Below are positions 43,770 through 55,367 of a stretch of DNA of 64,000 bases, piece after piece. Under the pieces are notes generated by a model. It worked only from the letters and a program-made list of their open reading frames with translations. It was not told the DNA's origin and did no database searches. The DNA comes from Taudactylus pleione (Eukaryota > Chordata > Amphibia > Anura > Myobatrachidae), in the NCBI GenBank assembly GCA_031769625.1, contig JAUIMM010000121.1, positions 6,472,001 to 6,536,000 of the forward strand, given 5' to 3'. The stretch's first letter is position 1; the number at the start of each line of letters is the position of its first letter. A program made the translations under genes and the position numbers.

Positions 43770-44274
43770 GGGCCTGATTTAGCAAGGAACGCACGGATGC
43801 AGATGCACGCACCCGTTCGCTGCGAGTATATGCTAAGGAATGCATATGCACGCAGAACAAGCTTACTCCCAGCACCACATAATACCACCCACTTCCCTTA
43901 ACGTGTGTCCTGTTATACAACGCAAGACAGCGGAAACATTGGTAACATCGAGAACCATCGCACACATGAGCATAATAGTGGTTGACCTGACTTCACGTGC
44001 ATCAGACTTCATCCGTTTCTGCAAGGGCTTAAATATGTACGCCTCTAAAACGCCATCCAAACGCACAGGCACGCCTGCGTTTGCCCGACCATCCCCCACA
44101 AACAGCACTTCCTGCCAGTCACTGTGCTCTGGGTCTGCGTAGCCTCTGCAAATGCAGTTCCCATCGCAGTAGCTAGTTCGCGCACGCGCAATGCAATGCA
44201 TATGCATGCGCAGTACGCAACAATCGGTCGATTGCGTGCGTCTGCATTCGTGCGTTCCTAGCTGAATCAGGCCC
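43770..44274. mobile_element. MITE with 26-bp GGGCCTGATT inverted ends
   Basis: Left GGGCCTGATTTAGCAAGGAA and right complement GGGCCTGATTCAGCTAGGAA continue identically into CGCACG. TGT on both sides may be a 3-bp target duplication. The interior is rich in GCATGCGCA/GCACGC steps and non-coding. An older relative lies at 38650-38825. Confidence 0.75.
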
Positions 44275-44558
44275 TGTGTTAGGTGACACTGCTTATGATG
44301 GTTTTCCTCAGAAGTTAATTCTTATGAAAATCGTAAAAATAAGTATATGAAAAAGAAGATGAAAGTCAGGAAGTATTGTCAGTAAGTACAAAGAGGAAGT
44401 GGAACAGCAATTAATGAAGTTATGTCTTTGGAATTCAGTACAGGGTTCACAGCCTCTGGCCAGACAACACTCGATGCAGTCTTTTTAAAAATAGTCATGG
44501 GCACATTAAAGGCACATCAAGCTAGGCAGCTATGCTCCTGGCTTTACATACCATACAG

Positions 44559-44846
44559 CAGAGACATAACTAGACTTTATGGTGCCCTGTGTCGGGGAGA
44601 GCATTGGCGCCCCCACCCCCCAATTTTTAAATAGGGACATAAGAGAGTGTATCTGAAAAAGGCCATGGCCTCATGGGGAAGGGCCAGGGAAGAGATAAGG
44701 GAGGCCAGGAGATGCTGGGGATAGAGAAGAGGAAGCTACAAGTGACAATGATAATAAACAGGAAAAGTGAGAGGCCCAAACAGCGCCCCCTGCCCTGTGG
44801 TGCCCTGTGCCATGGCACTGGTCGCACTACCCTAGTTACAGCCCTG
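44559..44846. mobile_element. hAT MITE, 288 bp
   Basis: Left end CAGAGACATAACTAGACT; right end complement CAGGGCTGTAACTAGGGT. CCATACAG (44551-44558) and TCATACAG (44847-44854) are a 7-of-8 target duplication. The interior is purine-rich and non-coding. Confidence 0.75.
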
Positions 44847-46063
44847 TCATACAGCACAAGTAGCAGCCTATTGCTCTCACAATGCCAGGGTGAGGGGGGT
44901 TCATTAAGTCCAGGCTGGAAGATTTAGCTGTTTCATTATTAAGCAGTGGCTTTTGCCGTGGGACTTAATACAACAGTTTTATTAAATGCAAAATAGACCT
45001 TATTTTGTATTTAATAAAATCAATGCTTTAAATACCGCAAAACACAAACTACCAGAATCTGTTTTAAAAAACTATAACTTCATTAATAAATCTCTAAATC
45101 TATAAATATCTTGTTAGAAATACTTTCAGGAAATCTTCTTCAGGGTAGAGATCCCCCCTCCGAGCCAAAATCGTCTCCAGAAGATGGGTGGCCAGATCCT
45201 AGGGCAGTGGAATTTTATTAAAAGCTGAGAAACTGCAGTAACAAGTAACATTACTGCATACTTTGCCTACTCTCCCGGACTGCCGGGAGCCTCTCGAAAA
45301 TCGTGTGGCGCTCCCGGTCCCCTGCAAAAGTAGGAATTACTCCTGGAATGACCGCACCCTCTATGGTCCCCATTCGAAAGTGGGCAGTCCCAGGGCGATG
45401 ACGCGATTTGCATTGAGTCGTATCATCATATTTCTGCAGATGGATCTTGCATTTTTTATTACTGTGTATGCTCCATAGCCCAGCAACTACAGGCAATTCA
45501 GCATCTCCCCATATGCGGGTTTGTTATAGAAGATAGACAGTAATTAGAAAATGTCTAGATCAGAAGTGGCCAGACTTTTGAAGTTGGTGATCTACTTTTA
45601 AAGTTAAAAATCTTCCGTGATCTACTGAGTATCTATATTTGCTTGCGCCATAGGTGCGCTCCAGAAAAGGAGGAGGTGTGACTGTCCTGCTGAAATCACA
45701 CACTGGCCCCCACAGGAAAAAAAATACACCCCCATTGGATCTCACAGCACAAAACCCAAACACAATGTCCCCCCACAAAACAAAACATTGTTAATCACAT
45801 AAAAAAGCATATATTAAATTGTCCCAGACCCCCACAGAATAATGATCTATTCCTAGTAACAGAATTTAGATTTTGATTGCCTCATTATTGATGCATAAAG
45901 CAGTAGAGCACAGAATCTTAAATTGCCCTGAAAGTGAGATTAGGCTCCAGCATAGAGTAGTGGGCACAGTGTACGTTAAGCGCCGCTTCATCCAGCAGTG
46001 ACTGCTGACCGTCGAAGGGGAAGCCGCAGCTGATGTTTACCATCTCCGTTCAGGTGTATCACC
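44847..46063. other. Non-coding; one dispersed repeat fragment
   Basis: 45245-45440 (CATACTTTGCCTACTCTCCC, CGGACTGCCGGGAGCC) belongs to the same dispersed repeat as 4330, 27680 and 55370. The rest has no domain or structure that I recognise. Confidence 0.5.
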
Positions 46064-46102
46064 AGCAGCCAATAAGAATCAGGGTGATTCTTATTGGCTG
46101 CT
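46064..46102. repeat. Perfect 18-bp inverted repeat with GGG loop
   Basis: AGCAGCCAATAAGAATCA is followed after GGG by its exact complement. CAGCAGCCAATAAGAATAAC near 46153 is a third, direct partial copy. Each arm contains a CCAAT box and an AATAAGAA element. Confidence 0.85.
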
Positions 46103-46223
46103 TGTGAATCTCACCTGACCGAAGACCCTACATATCAGCTGTGGCTTTGGTGCAGCAGCCAATAAGAATAACTGCTCCTGGACGTCCACCACGATAGACA
46201 GGTCTCGTGTCCTCTTTGGGTCC

Positions 46224-46638
46224 AGATAGACAACAGATGTTAGATAGGCAATAGATTGACAGGGACAAAAGGTTGACACAGAAAAGGTCGACATGGATAA
46301 AGGTCGCCAGGTACAAAAGGTAGACAGGGTAAAAGGGTCAACACAAAAAAACAAGTATTTTGTTCTAGCCCTAATCTTCACCCTAACCCTCCCTCCAGGT
46401 GCCTAACCTTAACCATCCCTTCTAGAGCCTAACCCTCTGGTAAGTTCCTAACCCACCCTCTTGGTGCTTAACCCTAACCGTCTGTGTAAGTGCCTAACCC
46501 TAACCCTATAAAAACAAACAAAAAAAAGTGTTGACCATCTTTTTTGTCAACATTTTGACCCTTTGTAACTGCCAACCTTTATCCATGTCAACCTTTTCTG
46601 TATCGACCTATTGCCTGTCTACCATCTGTTGTCTATCT
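46224..46638. mobile_element. Fold-back MITE with telomere-like CCCTAA centre
   Basis: AGATAGACAACAGATG at the left is mirrored by CATCTGTTGTCTATCT at the right. The arms (about 120 bp) continue with GGTCGACATGGATAAAGGT and its partner ACCTTTATCCATGTCAACC. The centre (46368-46505) holds degenerate CCTAACCCTAACC motifs, with spacers that rule out a true telomeric tract. Non-coding. Confidence 0.75.
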
Positions 46639-47689
46639 AAACATTACTGTCTATCTATTAACTGGAACCTAGTGTAACTGTACGGCTACGGACCTTTGCT
46701 TGTAGTGTAAGTGTTTTATAGCGTGTCATGGGCATGTAGTCAGAATATTAAGGTAAGGTATAGAGGTAAACTTATGTAGATATCCGTTTGATTTCAAATG
46801 GATCTCCTGCTCCAAAGAGAGGACTGGCAGGGGCGCCATGAGGGGGAGGAGTACTACTTATCCAGCAGGTTGAAGGGGTCTAGCCTGGGTCAGAAATCCA
46901 CCCCAACTTCTCTGCCCGCTACTGCTGCCACTCCTGTATAGCAGTGCAGCCGCAACGGCACATAAGGCAGTGAGAGAACGGAGACTGCTCTACACCTGCA
47001 GCCCTAAGTGTTTGTCCCTGCGACTTGTTGATCATCATAGCGAAGCAGACACTTACAGGAAACTGCAGGCACTAGAATTGAAAAGGAAAATTGTTGGGGA
47101 TAAGGGGTATACGTGGCATAAACACAGTATCACCTGCTCCAGATCCCGTTAGAATATGTAACTTAATTAGGTTCTTCTGTAGAGCAGTGACTTTAGGTCG
47201 GGTTCTATTGCATAACTTCGGCTGAGTCAAGTTCCGCAGAAGCATTGTCGTAACAACAAATTTCAGTGCAATGCTGTGCGCTGAAAGTCCAGCTGCACTA
47301 AGTGAGTTTAAAAATACCTCGGGGTAGTTGGTGGCATCATTCTGGTCTACGACTGTGTTTATAGAAGTGTATACCACCTCTTCTCTCTGAATGGTCTCCA
47401 AAATACTGTTGTTGATAGCAGTGTCTCACTAATTTTTCAGGGTTAAAATTGCTTGTTCGCACATCCAAGAGCAAATCTTATCTTGTAGATCCCAAATCCA
47501 TTGCTACTTAACCTACAGTAACACTGAGAGGTTGCAAGTAACATAAGCAACGACCCTATGTAGTTTTTGTCTTGGTGTGCCATCTACTGGATTGATATGT
47601 ATACTACAACTTCATGAATCAAGCTGCCTGATTAGTGCTTAATATAGTTGTATTTTCATGCGAAATAGATCTTGACATATATATCTATG

Positions 47690-47729
<40 letters not shown>

Positions 47730-47767
47730 ACTGTGTTCGGGTGTGCACTATATGTATATATATTTAC
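46639..47767. other. Non-coding, with an AT microsatellite
   Basis: GGCAGGGGCGCCATGAGGGG at about 46828 is the terminus of a relative of the hAT MITE at 4573, without a visible partner end. (TA)n lies at 47697-47720. No domain-bearing ORF. Confidence 0.5.
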
Positions 47768-48442
47768 TGTGATATCTTGGGGGTAATTAGCTCGGCAGAC
47801 GGTGGATTGGGGCAGTGTTTAGGTGCTTAATGAGGGTCCACACACAGCTTTCAAGTAAAAAAAAATGAGATGGTGCTTTACTTCCAGCAGGGAAACACAG
47901 GTACAACACAAAGGAACAGAAAATAATAAACAACCTAGCCCCTATTTAGGGCATCTAACTCACTTCCTGAGTCTTCTCTAACATGGTGCAGCTAATCAGC
48001 CAACAAAGTCTCTGCCTTCTTCTTGCAGGTCTATTGCCGGCTCCAGCCTGGCTTGGCTACCACAGCTACACAAACACAGTCCTGGTGGCCTTCCCTGAAT
48101 CATACAGATATAGGCCCTGGCTTCCTCAGCCTGCAACTTTACTGTTCCAATGTCACACAGTCCGAGAGTTTGTGGTCCTCCTTGCCTCCTGCAAGGTCCA
48201 GACACAGGCCTCCTGGCTCCCAATGGCTTGCTTAGATTCACTGAGCTCTCTGGCTGCCACAATCCCACATAGATTGTTTCCCACAGCAGCCTGACTGGTC
48301 TGCCTTCTCATCAGCCCACACCTGAGTTCTATCCACAAGGCGGCAATTAGGCATCTTCCCACAATGCCTTTCTAGTCTGTGTGGGCGGATCTCCCCTGCC
48401 CCACACAGAATCTGCTGTGCCACCTCTGGTGATACTGCCACA
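47768..48442 (-). repeat. Possible solo LTR of an unidentified element
   Basis: Read on the minus strand the segment starts TGTGGCAGTATCACC and ends GATATCACA, a TG...CA pair with short inverted ends. It has a T-rich, TTTATTATTTTCTGTTCC-type U5-like end. The flanks (TTTAC left, TTATA right) give no exact target duplication. The ORFs within it resemble no known protein. Confidence 0.35.
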
Positions 48443-49137
48443 TTATATACATATAGTCAATTTGGACTTGAGGAGCCTGTGCAATTTCCAAAAAAAATAA
48501 ATTGTCTCCATAGTTCATAAACAGTCCCTAAATGTATATTTGCCCCAAAAAAGTATATTTACATACATCTAGTATTTTTTTGCTTTAAAAGCATGCACAC
48601 TTCATGCGCCTAGTGTCAACCGTCTGTTTTTTCCTTTATTGCTCCTCTGCCTGAGGTCATATTGAGATAATACATACCTTTCTAGGTGACTAAGCTAACG
48701 CAATCCAAATTTATCCCATAGTTTCTGCATGATGCCAGAACGAACAGATAAACAAACAAAAACCTGGGTTTTTGTTTGTTTATCTAATAATAGCTCATAC
48801 ACAGTCACAAGGAGTACATTTCTACCAAAAAAATTCTATGTATGGACACAACCATTACAACTTTATTACAAGTATAGATACAGTCACAAAGGTCCTAACC
48901 ATCTGTAGCATCTTATTATAAAATTCATTGGTCTGACACCCCTGCACTGATTGGGATTAAATCAACGTGAGGTGGTCCAATGGGATCCTGGCCAGGTTTT
49001 AGGGGTGTGAGGGTCCTGGGCAGACCTCCCGTTGGTGTATGCTGGGCAGAACTTTGACCTGGGGAGCCTGTTCTGGGCCTTCCACTGGATGGATTTGGAT
49101 GAAAAGTTTACAGAGGTGTGGTAATTGGTCTGGGATG
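48443..49137. other. Non-coding; contains a perfect palindrome
   Basis: No gene. AGATAAACAAACAAAAACC at 48746-48764 is followed by TG and its exact complement to 48785. 49030-49115 (GGGCAGAACTTTGACC, GAGCCTGTTCTGGG, ATGGATTTGGATGA) is repeated beyond the solo LTR at 50770-50815. Confidence 0.6.
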
Positions 49138-50717
49138 TGTCGAAGCTGGTTTAGTGGCTGAGACAGAATCAGTGTAAAATTAGCTTGGAGCGACGCCATC
49201 TTGAGAATGGCAACCAGGCTCCACCTTAAAAATAAGAATCTGCATGACGCCATTTTGTGAATGGCCGTCCAGCGCCATTTTAAGTTACAACTCACGAGCT
49301 AAGTACAGATGGCAATGTTTTTGGTAATCCTTTTACAAACCATGACAAGCCCATTCTGGGGACAACCTTGCATAGAAAAAATACCAAAAAAACTAGAAAA
49401 ACAGCTTCCTGAGAAATGTAATTAGAAAATACAATATACCAGGAACTGTGGGTGTTTTTGCATGTAAATGGAGAGACCCCACATGTGGACAGGTGTAGCT
49501 GTGGCAATTGTAATATGGCCCAGACACTTGAATTTGACTGAATGAACAATGGTAAGAAATCTGCTTGAAAAGAACTGACACAGGTATCCTAATTAGGCAG
49601 AAGAAAACTTTTAAACTCACTGTCAGACAGGATGGCACCAGCAATCGGCTGGGGGTCTCCACCCTGTTTGAGAGTGAAACTCATTACTAATAACACATTG
49701 CATTGCAGTTTAAAAATGTTAGTAAGGGATGATATATATATGTGTGTATATATATATATATGTATATATATTAAATCCATCATAAATAGACTCACATGCA
49801 TAAACACCGCACATTACGCACAGTTGCGCAATTAACATAACGCACATTAGCGAATGCATGATATCCTGCATGTGAACGCTGTTTATTAGCTTCATGCGTA
49901 CGCATCTGCCACAAGTTAACTAGCGTCTTTTCCCAAACCCATAATACTTACACACTGCACACTCACGTAAAAGGTTCCATAGCTTCAAAGTGTAATATTC
50001 AGGGTTTATTCATTTATTGCTAATGTTGTGAAATAAAAGATTATTTGGTATCTAAGGTTTAGTACATTATAAGCAAACAGTGTTTGGTGTTGTACTGATC
50101 GACTCTTTCTCAACAGCTTTTCAATATCATCGGTGAGATCGCAACCTGCATTCTCAACTTATGAACAGTAGAGAGTTAAAACAATAAAATGTACTTTGTA
50201 AAATTAACAGCTTAGATTTGCATGCAGGGGGAATAGAGGAGACAATAGGCTGTCGGAGGCTGACCTGTGTCCATTTGAATCAACCTGTTAAATATCCTGT
50301 AACAGATGCACCCGCACTGGGAACCAATGAAACCATGTCAAACTTTTCTATTGTATTGCTTATCCCTGTAAGGGTATAAATGTGCTTACAGACTCCAATC
50401 TGGAGTCTTCATGCTGATGCTGTTGATGGAGGTTTCTTATGGATGCCGGTAACTGGTCCCAGTGCGCGTGCGTATGTATAACTGTACCTTGGGTCTGTAT
50501 AATTTCTTTGCGCTAAATTGTCTTTAGATCACAGCATGTAACCTACTGTTTTTATGTTGAATAATATACTTTGTGCTTTGGAAACACATTTTCAAGGTCT
50601 GAAGGCTTTTATTTTACTGTATGACTGCGTACGCAAATAACGTCAATTTTAGAAGGTATAGGCAGGTTTTAGAAGGTATAGGCAGGAGCGTATAGAGGTT
50701 TAAATTCAGTATCCTTA
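49138..50717 (+). repeat. Solo LTR of the retrovirus 1/2 family, with an insertion
   Basis: It starts TGTCGAAGCTGG and aligns through U3, R and U5 with the 3' LTR of retrovirus 1. GATG at 49134-49137 and 50718-50721 is a 4-bp duplication, and no internal viral sequence follows. About 49315-49770 is extra relative to the other LTR and includes a (TA)n(TG)n tract. GTATAAATGTG near 50355 is the TATA box. GCCATCTTG/GCCATTTTG occurs at 49195, 49249 and 49274 (YY1-type). Confidence 0.75.
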
Positions 50718-50721
50718 GATG

Positions 50722-51038
50722 CCTAATGGAGTGGTTGGAATCCCAGTCGGACCTCAAGATGAAGTGTGTCGGGCAGAACCCAAAGAGCCTGTTCTGAACT
50801 GGATGGATTTGGATGACATCACATAATAAAACGTAATAACTTGAAGATTTAAACACAGGTAACGCCGGGTACTTCAGCTAATTTTATATATAAGATTGGC
50901 TTACTGGTGTCTGTTTAGCAGGTGTGCAGTGGAGCAGATCACACCCTGTTGACAGCTCCCTGCAACTGTCTATAATGGCATAAAGTAAAACGCCAGAGAA
51001 GATCCTGAACCAGGTACCAGAAGAAGACAGATTTTTGT
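50722..51038. other. Flank with possible Helitron-like 3' end
   Basis: 50770-50815 repeats the sequence left of the solo LTR. AACGCCGGGTACTTCAGCTA at 50862-50881 has a GC-rich CCGGG core and a CTAA end, as seen at the 3' termini of some animal Helitrons. No Rep/helicase is present and a hairpin was not verified. Confidence 0.3.
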
Positions 51039-51407
51039 TCAAGTTCAGACTGTGCGGGACGTGTGCCCCATGTACTGCTGCAGCTGAGCCAAATTATTAG
51101 CTAATGAGCCGTATGGAGCCTCCCACACAGTCCCCACCACCGCTGCTGGAGACATGTCTGCAGAGGACCTGGACCACAGATATGCTCCCATGGTAATGCT
51201 AACAGCCGGTGTTGTGCGCCACCTTCAGCAAAGTCCACGCCATCGATGGAGGTGACACCAGTGGCTGTTAGCATTTCCATGGGACCATGTCTGCAGTTCG
51301 GGTCTTCTGCAAACATGTTTCCATTCCTGGGGCGGTGACTATGCAGGATGTGGGAGTAGCGGGGACTGTGCGGGAGGTGGCGCCCCATGTTCTGAACTTG
51401 AACCTAG
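51039..51407. mobile_element. Fold-back element, about 370 bp
   Basis: GTTCAAGTTCAGA at the left is matched by TCTGAACTTGAAC at the right. Inner arms pair through CCCATGGTAATGCTAACAGC (left) and the complement of CCCATGGAAATGCTAACAGC (right), with CACC/GGTG and ACATGTCTGCAGA/TTGCAAACATGT blocks. The loop is around CCATCGATGG. Non-coding. Confidence 0.7.
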
Positions 51408-51917
51408 CTTTGAAAACAAGGGAACACAGTGGAAGATTGAGCCAAACAGTAGTTCACCTGGAATGAGAGGCTATTTGACTTTCCGGCCACCGTCTGCCCT
51501 GTTTGCTATATGATCCTTGGGATGTTCACCCTACCTGAAGCCCCTGAACAGTACCACCGCTGTCATTGGTCGGCATTGTGTGATCATGGAGGCAGCTGAA
51601 CATCTACTACAGAGTTCTGACAGGAGAGAGATAGAGGAAGAAAGAGCGCAGTAGAGATAGCCAGAAGAGGGAGAGACAAGGGGTGGGAGCCTAGGGAGGG
51701 AGGGTTGGGGGAGGTGGATGGAAAGGGGGGTGAAAGGCAAACCCCTGCAGCACCAGACACAATAGCTAGTAGGGATGGCCATCAATCAGTCTGCCATCGA
51801 TTGTCATCGGAGGTTTCCATCGATGACAGGAAACCACCAATGCTTTACACCATCGATGATCATCAGTGCAGCAGCTGGATGCAGGAGGATAAAAAGAAGA
51901 AATTGGTGAACCAGCGC

Positions 51918-51948
<31 letters not shown>

Positions 51949-52555
51949 GCTAGGGGTGTGCACCGGCCACTTTTCGTGTTTTGGTTTTGGATCTGGATCT
52001 TTCTTCGTGTTTTGGATCTGGATTGGTTTTGCCAAAACCACCCTTCCGTGTTTTGGGTTTTGTGTTTTGGATCTGTATTTTTTTTTTAAAAAGCAGAAAA
52101 ACGGCTAAAATCACAGAATTTGTGGGTTTTTATACTTCTATTCAATTATTAACCTCAATAACCTTCATTTCCACTCATTTCCAGTCTATTCTGAACCTCA
52201 CACCTCACAATATTGTTTTTATGGCCAAAAGGTTGCACTGAGGTAGCTGGATGACTATGCTAAGCGACACGAGTGGGCGGCACAAACACGTGGCCCATCT
52301 AGGAGTGGCAGACAGGATGGCAGTTTGAAAAACAAGGCCCCAACAGTACATACTGCAAAGAAAAAAAAGAGGTGCAAGATGGAATTGTCCTTGGGCCCTC
52401 CCACCCACCCTTATGGTTGTATAAATAGGACATGCACACTTTAACAAACCAATCATTTCAGCGCCAGGGTCTGCCACATGACTGTGGCTGAAATGATTGG
52501 TTCGTTTGGGCCCCCACAAAACAAGCTGGCAATTAATGTGTCCCTGCACAAACTG

Positions 52556-53578
52556 GCTCTACCGAGGCAAGATGTCGTCCTCATCCTCCTCATCCACCGA
52601 TTCCTTGGATAAAACAGGAAAAAGGGATTTAGGTGTCCCTGGACTGCTTACGGTCTTAGCCAAAGTTTCTGAACTTGACAGTAACTTTTTATGAACGCGC
52701 TGCAGGTGCCGTATAAGGGAGGATGTTCCTAGGTGGTTAACGTCCCTACCCCTACTTATTTCACCTTTACATATGGTACATATGGCAAGACAGTTGTTGT
52801 CCGGATTTGGATAGAAATATTGCCAGACCAAAGAGGTGGAATGTTTGGTCTTCTACCCAGGCATGACCGTGATGGGCTTTTTCATCCCACGGACAACAAG
52901 TGTCTCCCCCGGAGCCTGATTTAAACAAACCACATCACCATCAGAATCCTCCTCGCCAACTTCCTCCTCAGCGCCAGCTACACCAGTATCCTCATCCTGT
53001 TGTACTTCAACAGTGACATCTTCAATTTGCATATCAGCAAGTGGACTGTGGGTGCTCCTTTCAGCACTTGCAGGGGGCGTGCAAATGGTGGAAAGAGCCA
53101 CCTCTTCCCGTCCAGTGCTGGGAAGGTCAGGCATCGCAACCGCCACCACACTTGGACTCTCCTTGGGGATTTGTGATATCTTCTTAGAACGCACAGTTCT
53201 TCGCTGTGCTTTTGCCAGCTTAACTCGTTTTTTAGCGGGAGGAGGGCTTCCATCGTCATGTGAAGCTGAACCACTAGTCATGAACATAGGGAAAGACCTT
53301 AGCCGTTCCTTGCCACTCCATGTCATAAATGGCATATTGGCAAGTTTACGTTTCTCTTCAGATGATTTAAATGTTTTTTTTAAGGTCATTTTCCTGAACT
53401 TTGTCATTTGGGATTGTATGTGCCCTCTACTATGACATTGGGCATCGGCCTTGGCAGACGACGTTGATGGCATGTTAACGTCTATGTCATGACTAGTGGC
53501 AGCAGCTTCAGCACTAGGAGGAAGTGGTTCTTGATCTTTCCCTATTTTATTTTTATCGGAGAAAGTTTGGTCCTCCAT
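52556..53578 (-). pseudogene. hAT N-terminal plus BED-finger ORF, one stop
   Basis: The frame runs 241 codons from 53578 (MEDQTFSDKNKIGKD) to a TAG at 52853-52855 after ITVMPG. It then continues to 52559 through the BED finger (QYFYPNPDN, CTICKGEISRG, RHLQRVH) to EDEDDILPR. The stop at this site is absent from copy 2, and copy 2's stop is absent here. The two copies were therefore disabled independently after sharing the same deletion. Confidence 0.75.
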
Positions 53579-53689
53579 TTATGTTATATTGATTTGATAT
53601 ATACGTGCGGCTAAGGCGCACACAAACACAGAAAATATTTTTTTATTTTTGCTGGAGAGTAGTGCACTTTGTGGGTTACACCACCCTTT

Positions 53690-54600
53690 AAGAAATGAGC
53701 CAGCCGGCTCTTTACTTATGGAACACAGGCACACGCTTGGCGCTGCTCCTTTGTTGATGCACGTGCAGCCACAGTGCACACAATTCACAAACACAGAAAA
53801 TATTTTTTTTTCGTTTGGAGTGTACTTTGGGGGTTACAGCACCCTTTAACGGTCAAGCCAGATGGCCCTTTACTTATGACACAGGCGCACGCTTGGCACT
53901 ACTTTGTTGATGCACATGCGGCTACTGCGCACACAATTCACAAACACAGAAAATATTTTTTTATTTTGTTTGGAGTGTACTTTGGGGGTTACAGCACCCT
54001 TTAACGGACAAGCCAGCCGGCCCTTTACTTATGGGACACAGGCGCACGCTTGGCGCTGCTCCTTTGTTGATGCACGTGCGGCTACAGTGCACACAATTCA
54101 CAAACACAGAAAATATTTTTTTTTTGTTTGGAGTGTACTTTGGGGGTTACAGCACCCTTTAACGGCCAAGCCAGATGGCCCTTTACTTATGACACAGGCG
54201 CACGCTTGGCACTACTTTGTTGATGCACGTGCGGCTACTGCGCACACAATTCACAAACACAGAAAATATTTTTTTATTTTGTTTGGAGTGTACTTTGGGG
54301 GTTACAGCACCCTTTAACGGACAAGCCAGCCAGCCCTTTACTTATGGGACATAGGCGCAAGCTTGGCGCTGCTCCTTTGTTGATGCACGTGCAGCCACAG
54401 TGCACACAATTCACAAACACAGAAAATATTTTTTATTTTGTTTGGAGTGTACTTTGGGGGTTACAGCACCCTTTAACGGACAAGCCAGCCGGCCCTTTAC
54501 TTATGGGACACAGGCGCAAGCTTGGCGCTGCTCCTTTGTTGATGCACGTGCAGCCACAGTGCACACAATTCACAAACACAGAAAAAATATATATTTTTTT
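53690..54600 (-). repeat. hAT 5' tandem repeats, copy 4
   Basis: CACCCTTTAACGG-type unit borders near 53690, 53848, 54003, 54160, 54313 and 54473 give about six units of 150-160 bp, more than in copies 1-3. Alternate units differ in ACTACTTTGTTG versus GCTGCTCCTTTGTTG, so a two-unit block seems to have been duplicated. Confidence 0.85.
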
Positions 54601-54921
54601 TGCACTTGGGGGGAACACCCCTGATGCACAGGACTTTGGAGTGGACACAGTCCCTATGGACAACTGACTGCACAACACAGTCCAGCCAGCCCGTATGGAC
54701 TTTGAAGGAGTGGACACAGCCCCTATGGACAACTGACTGCACAACACAGTCCAGCCAGCCCCTATGGACTTTGAAGGAGTGGACACAGCCCCTATGGACA
54801 ACAGCAGCACAGCGCAGCGCAGCACAGCACAACACTGCACTACACAGCCCAGCCAGCCCTAACTCCCACCCTCCCTCTTCACTGTCCACAGCCGAGTGAG
54901 AAAATGGGGCCAACGCGGGTA

Positions 54922-54930
54922 CCTTATATA
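54922..54930 (-). promoter_or_regulatory. hAT TATA box, copy 4
   Basis: CCTTATATA on the plus strand reads TATATAAGG on the minus strand, in the same GGATCC-TATATAAGG-TACC setting as copies 2 and 3. Confidence 0.6.
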
Positions 54931-55367
54931 GGATCCAAAACCCGCGAGACCCGGAAGGCGGGATGATGACGTTTTGCCTCGATTTCAGATCCGAGTCAGG
55001 CAGGAAAAGTCGAGCCTGACTCGGATCGGCCTCGGATCGGGGGGGCTCGGATTTCAGAAATCCGAACCCGCTCACCCCTAATATAAGCACTGGTTCACCA
55101 ATTTATTTTTATCCACACTGTCATCAGGCTACAAGGGTGTGTCTGTGTTTTTAGGTTAACTAGCTGCTGTGTGTTGTAAGTGCAGGCTTATTTGTATTCT
55201 ATTTCTAATTAGCTGGATGCAGGACCAATTTCCGCCATCAGTAGCAAACCACTGATGGTTGATGGCCATCCCTAACAGCTAGTGACCCAGGGAATGACGG
55301 GTCCAAATGCAATTATTTATCTTTCTATACACACAGCTTTCTGTATATTATATTCTACAATGTAACA

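Larger units (their letters stand above)
51951..55080 (-). mobile_element. hAT copy 4, internally deleted, BED-only type
   Basis: The ends are TAGGGGTGTGCACCGG (left) and the complement of TAGGGGTGAGCGGGTTCGG (right). ATATAAGC is exact on both sides (51943-51950 and 55081-55088). Structure and internal deletion equal those of copy 2, but it has more tandem units (about six) and a different inactivating stop. It sits in the (AT)n part of an older hAT MITE. Confidence 0.9.
51770..55274. mobile_element. hAT MITE (TAGGGATGGCCATCAA ends) split by hAT copy 4
   Basis: Left TAGGGATGGCCATCAATCAG; right complement TAGGGATGGCCATCAACCAT. ATAGCTAG (51762-51769) and ACAGCTAG (55275-55282) are a 7-of-8 duplication. 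Without the inserted copy 4 the element is about 0.37 kb. It contains CATCGATGA motifs and an (AT)n tract that was the target of copy 4. Confidence 0.8.

Noticed and set aside
46368..46505. Interstitial telomere tract
   Set aside because: CCTAACCCTAACC units are degenerate and separated by irregular spacers; they lie inside a fold-back MITE.
47983..48294. Plus-strand ORF starting MVQLISQQSLCLLLAGLLPAP, signal-peptide-like
   Set aside because: It lies inside a probable solo LTR, has no homologous domain and is overlapped by open frames on the other strand.
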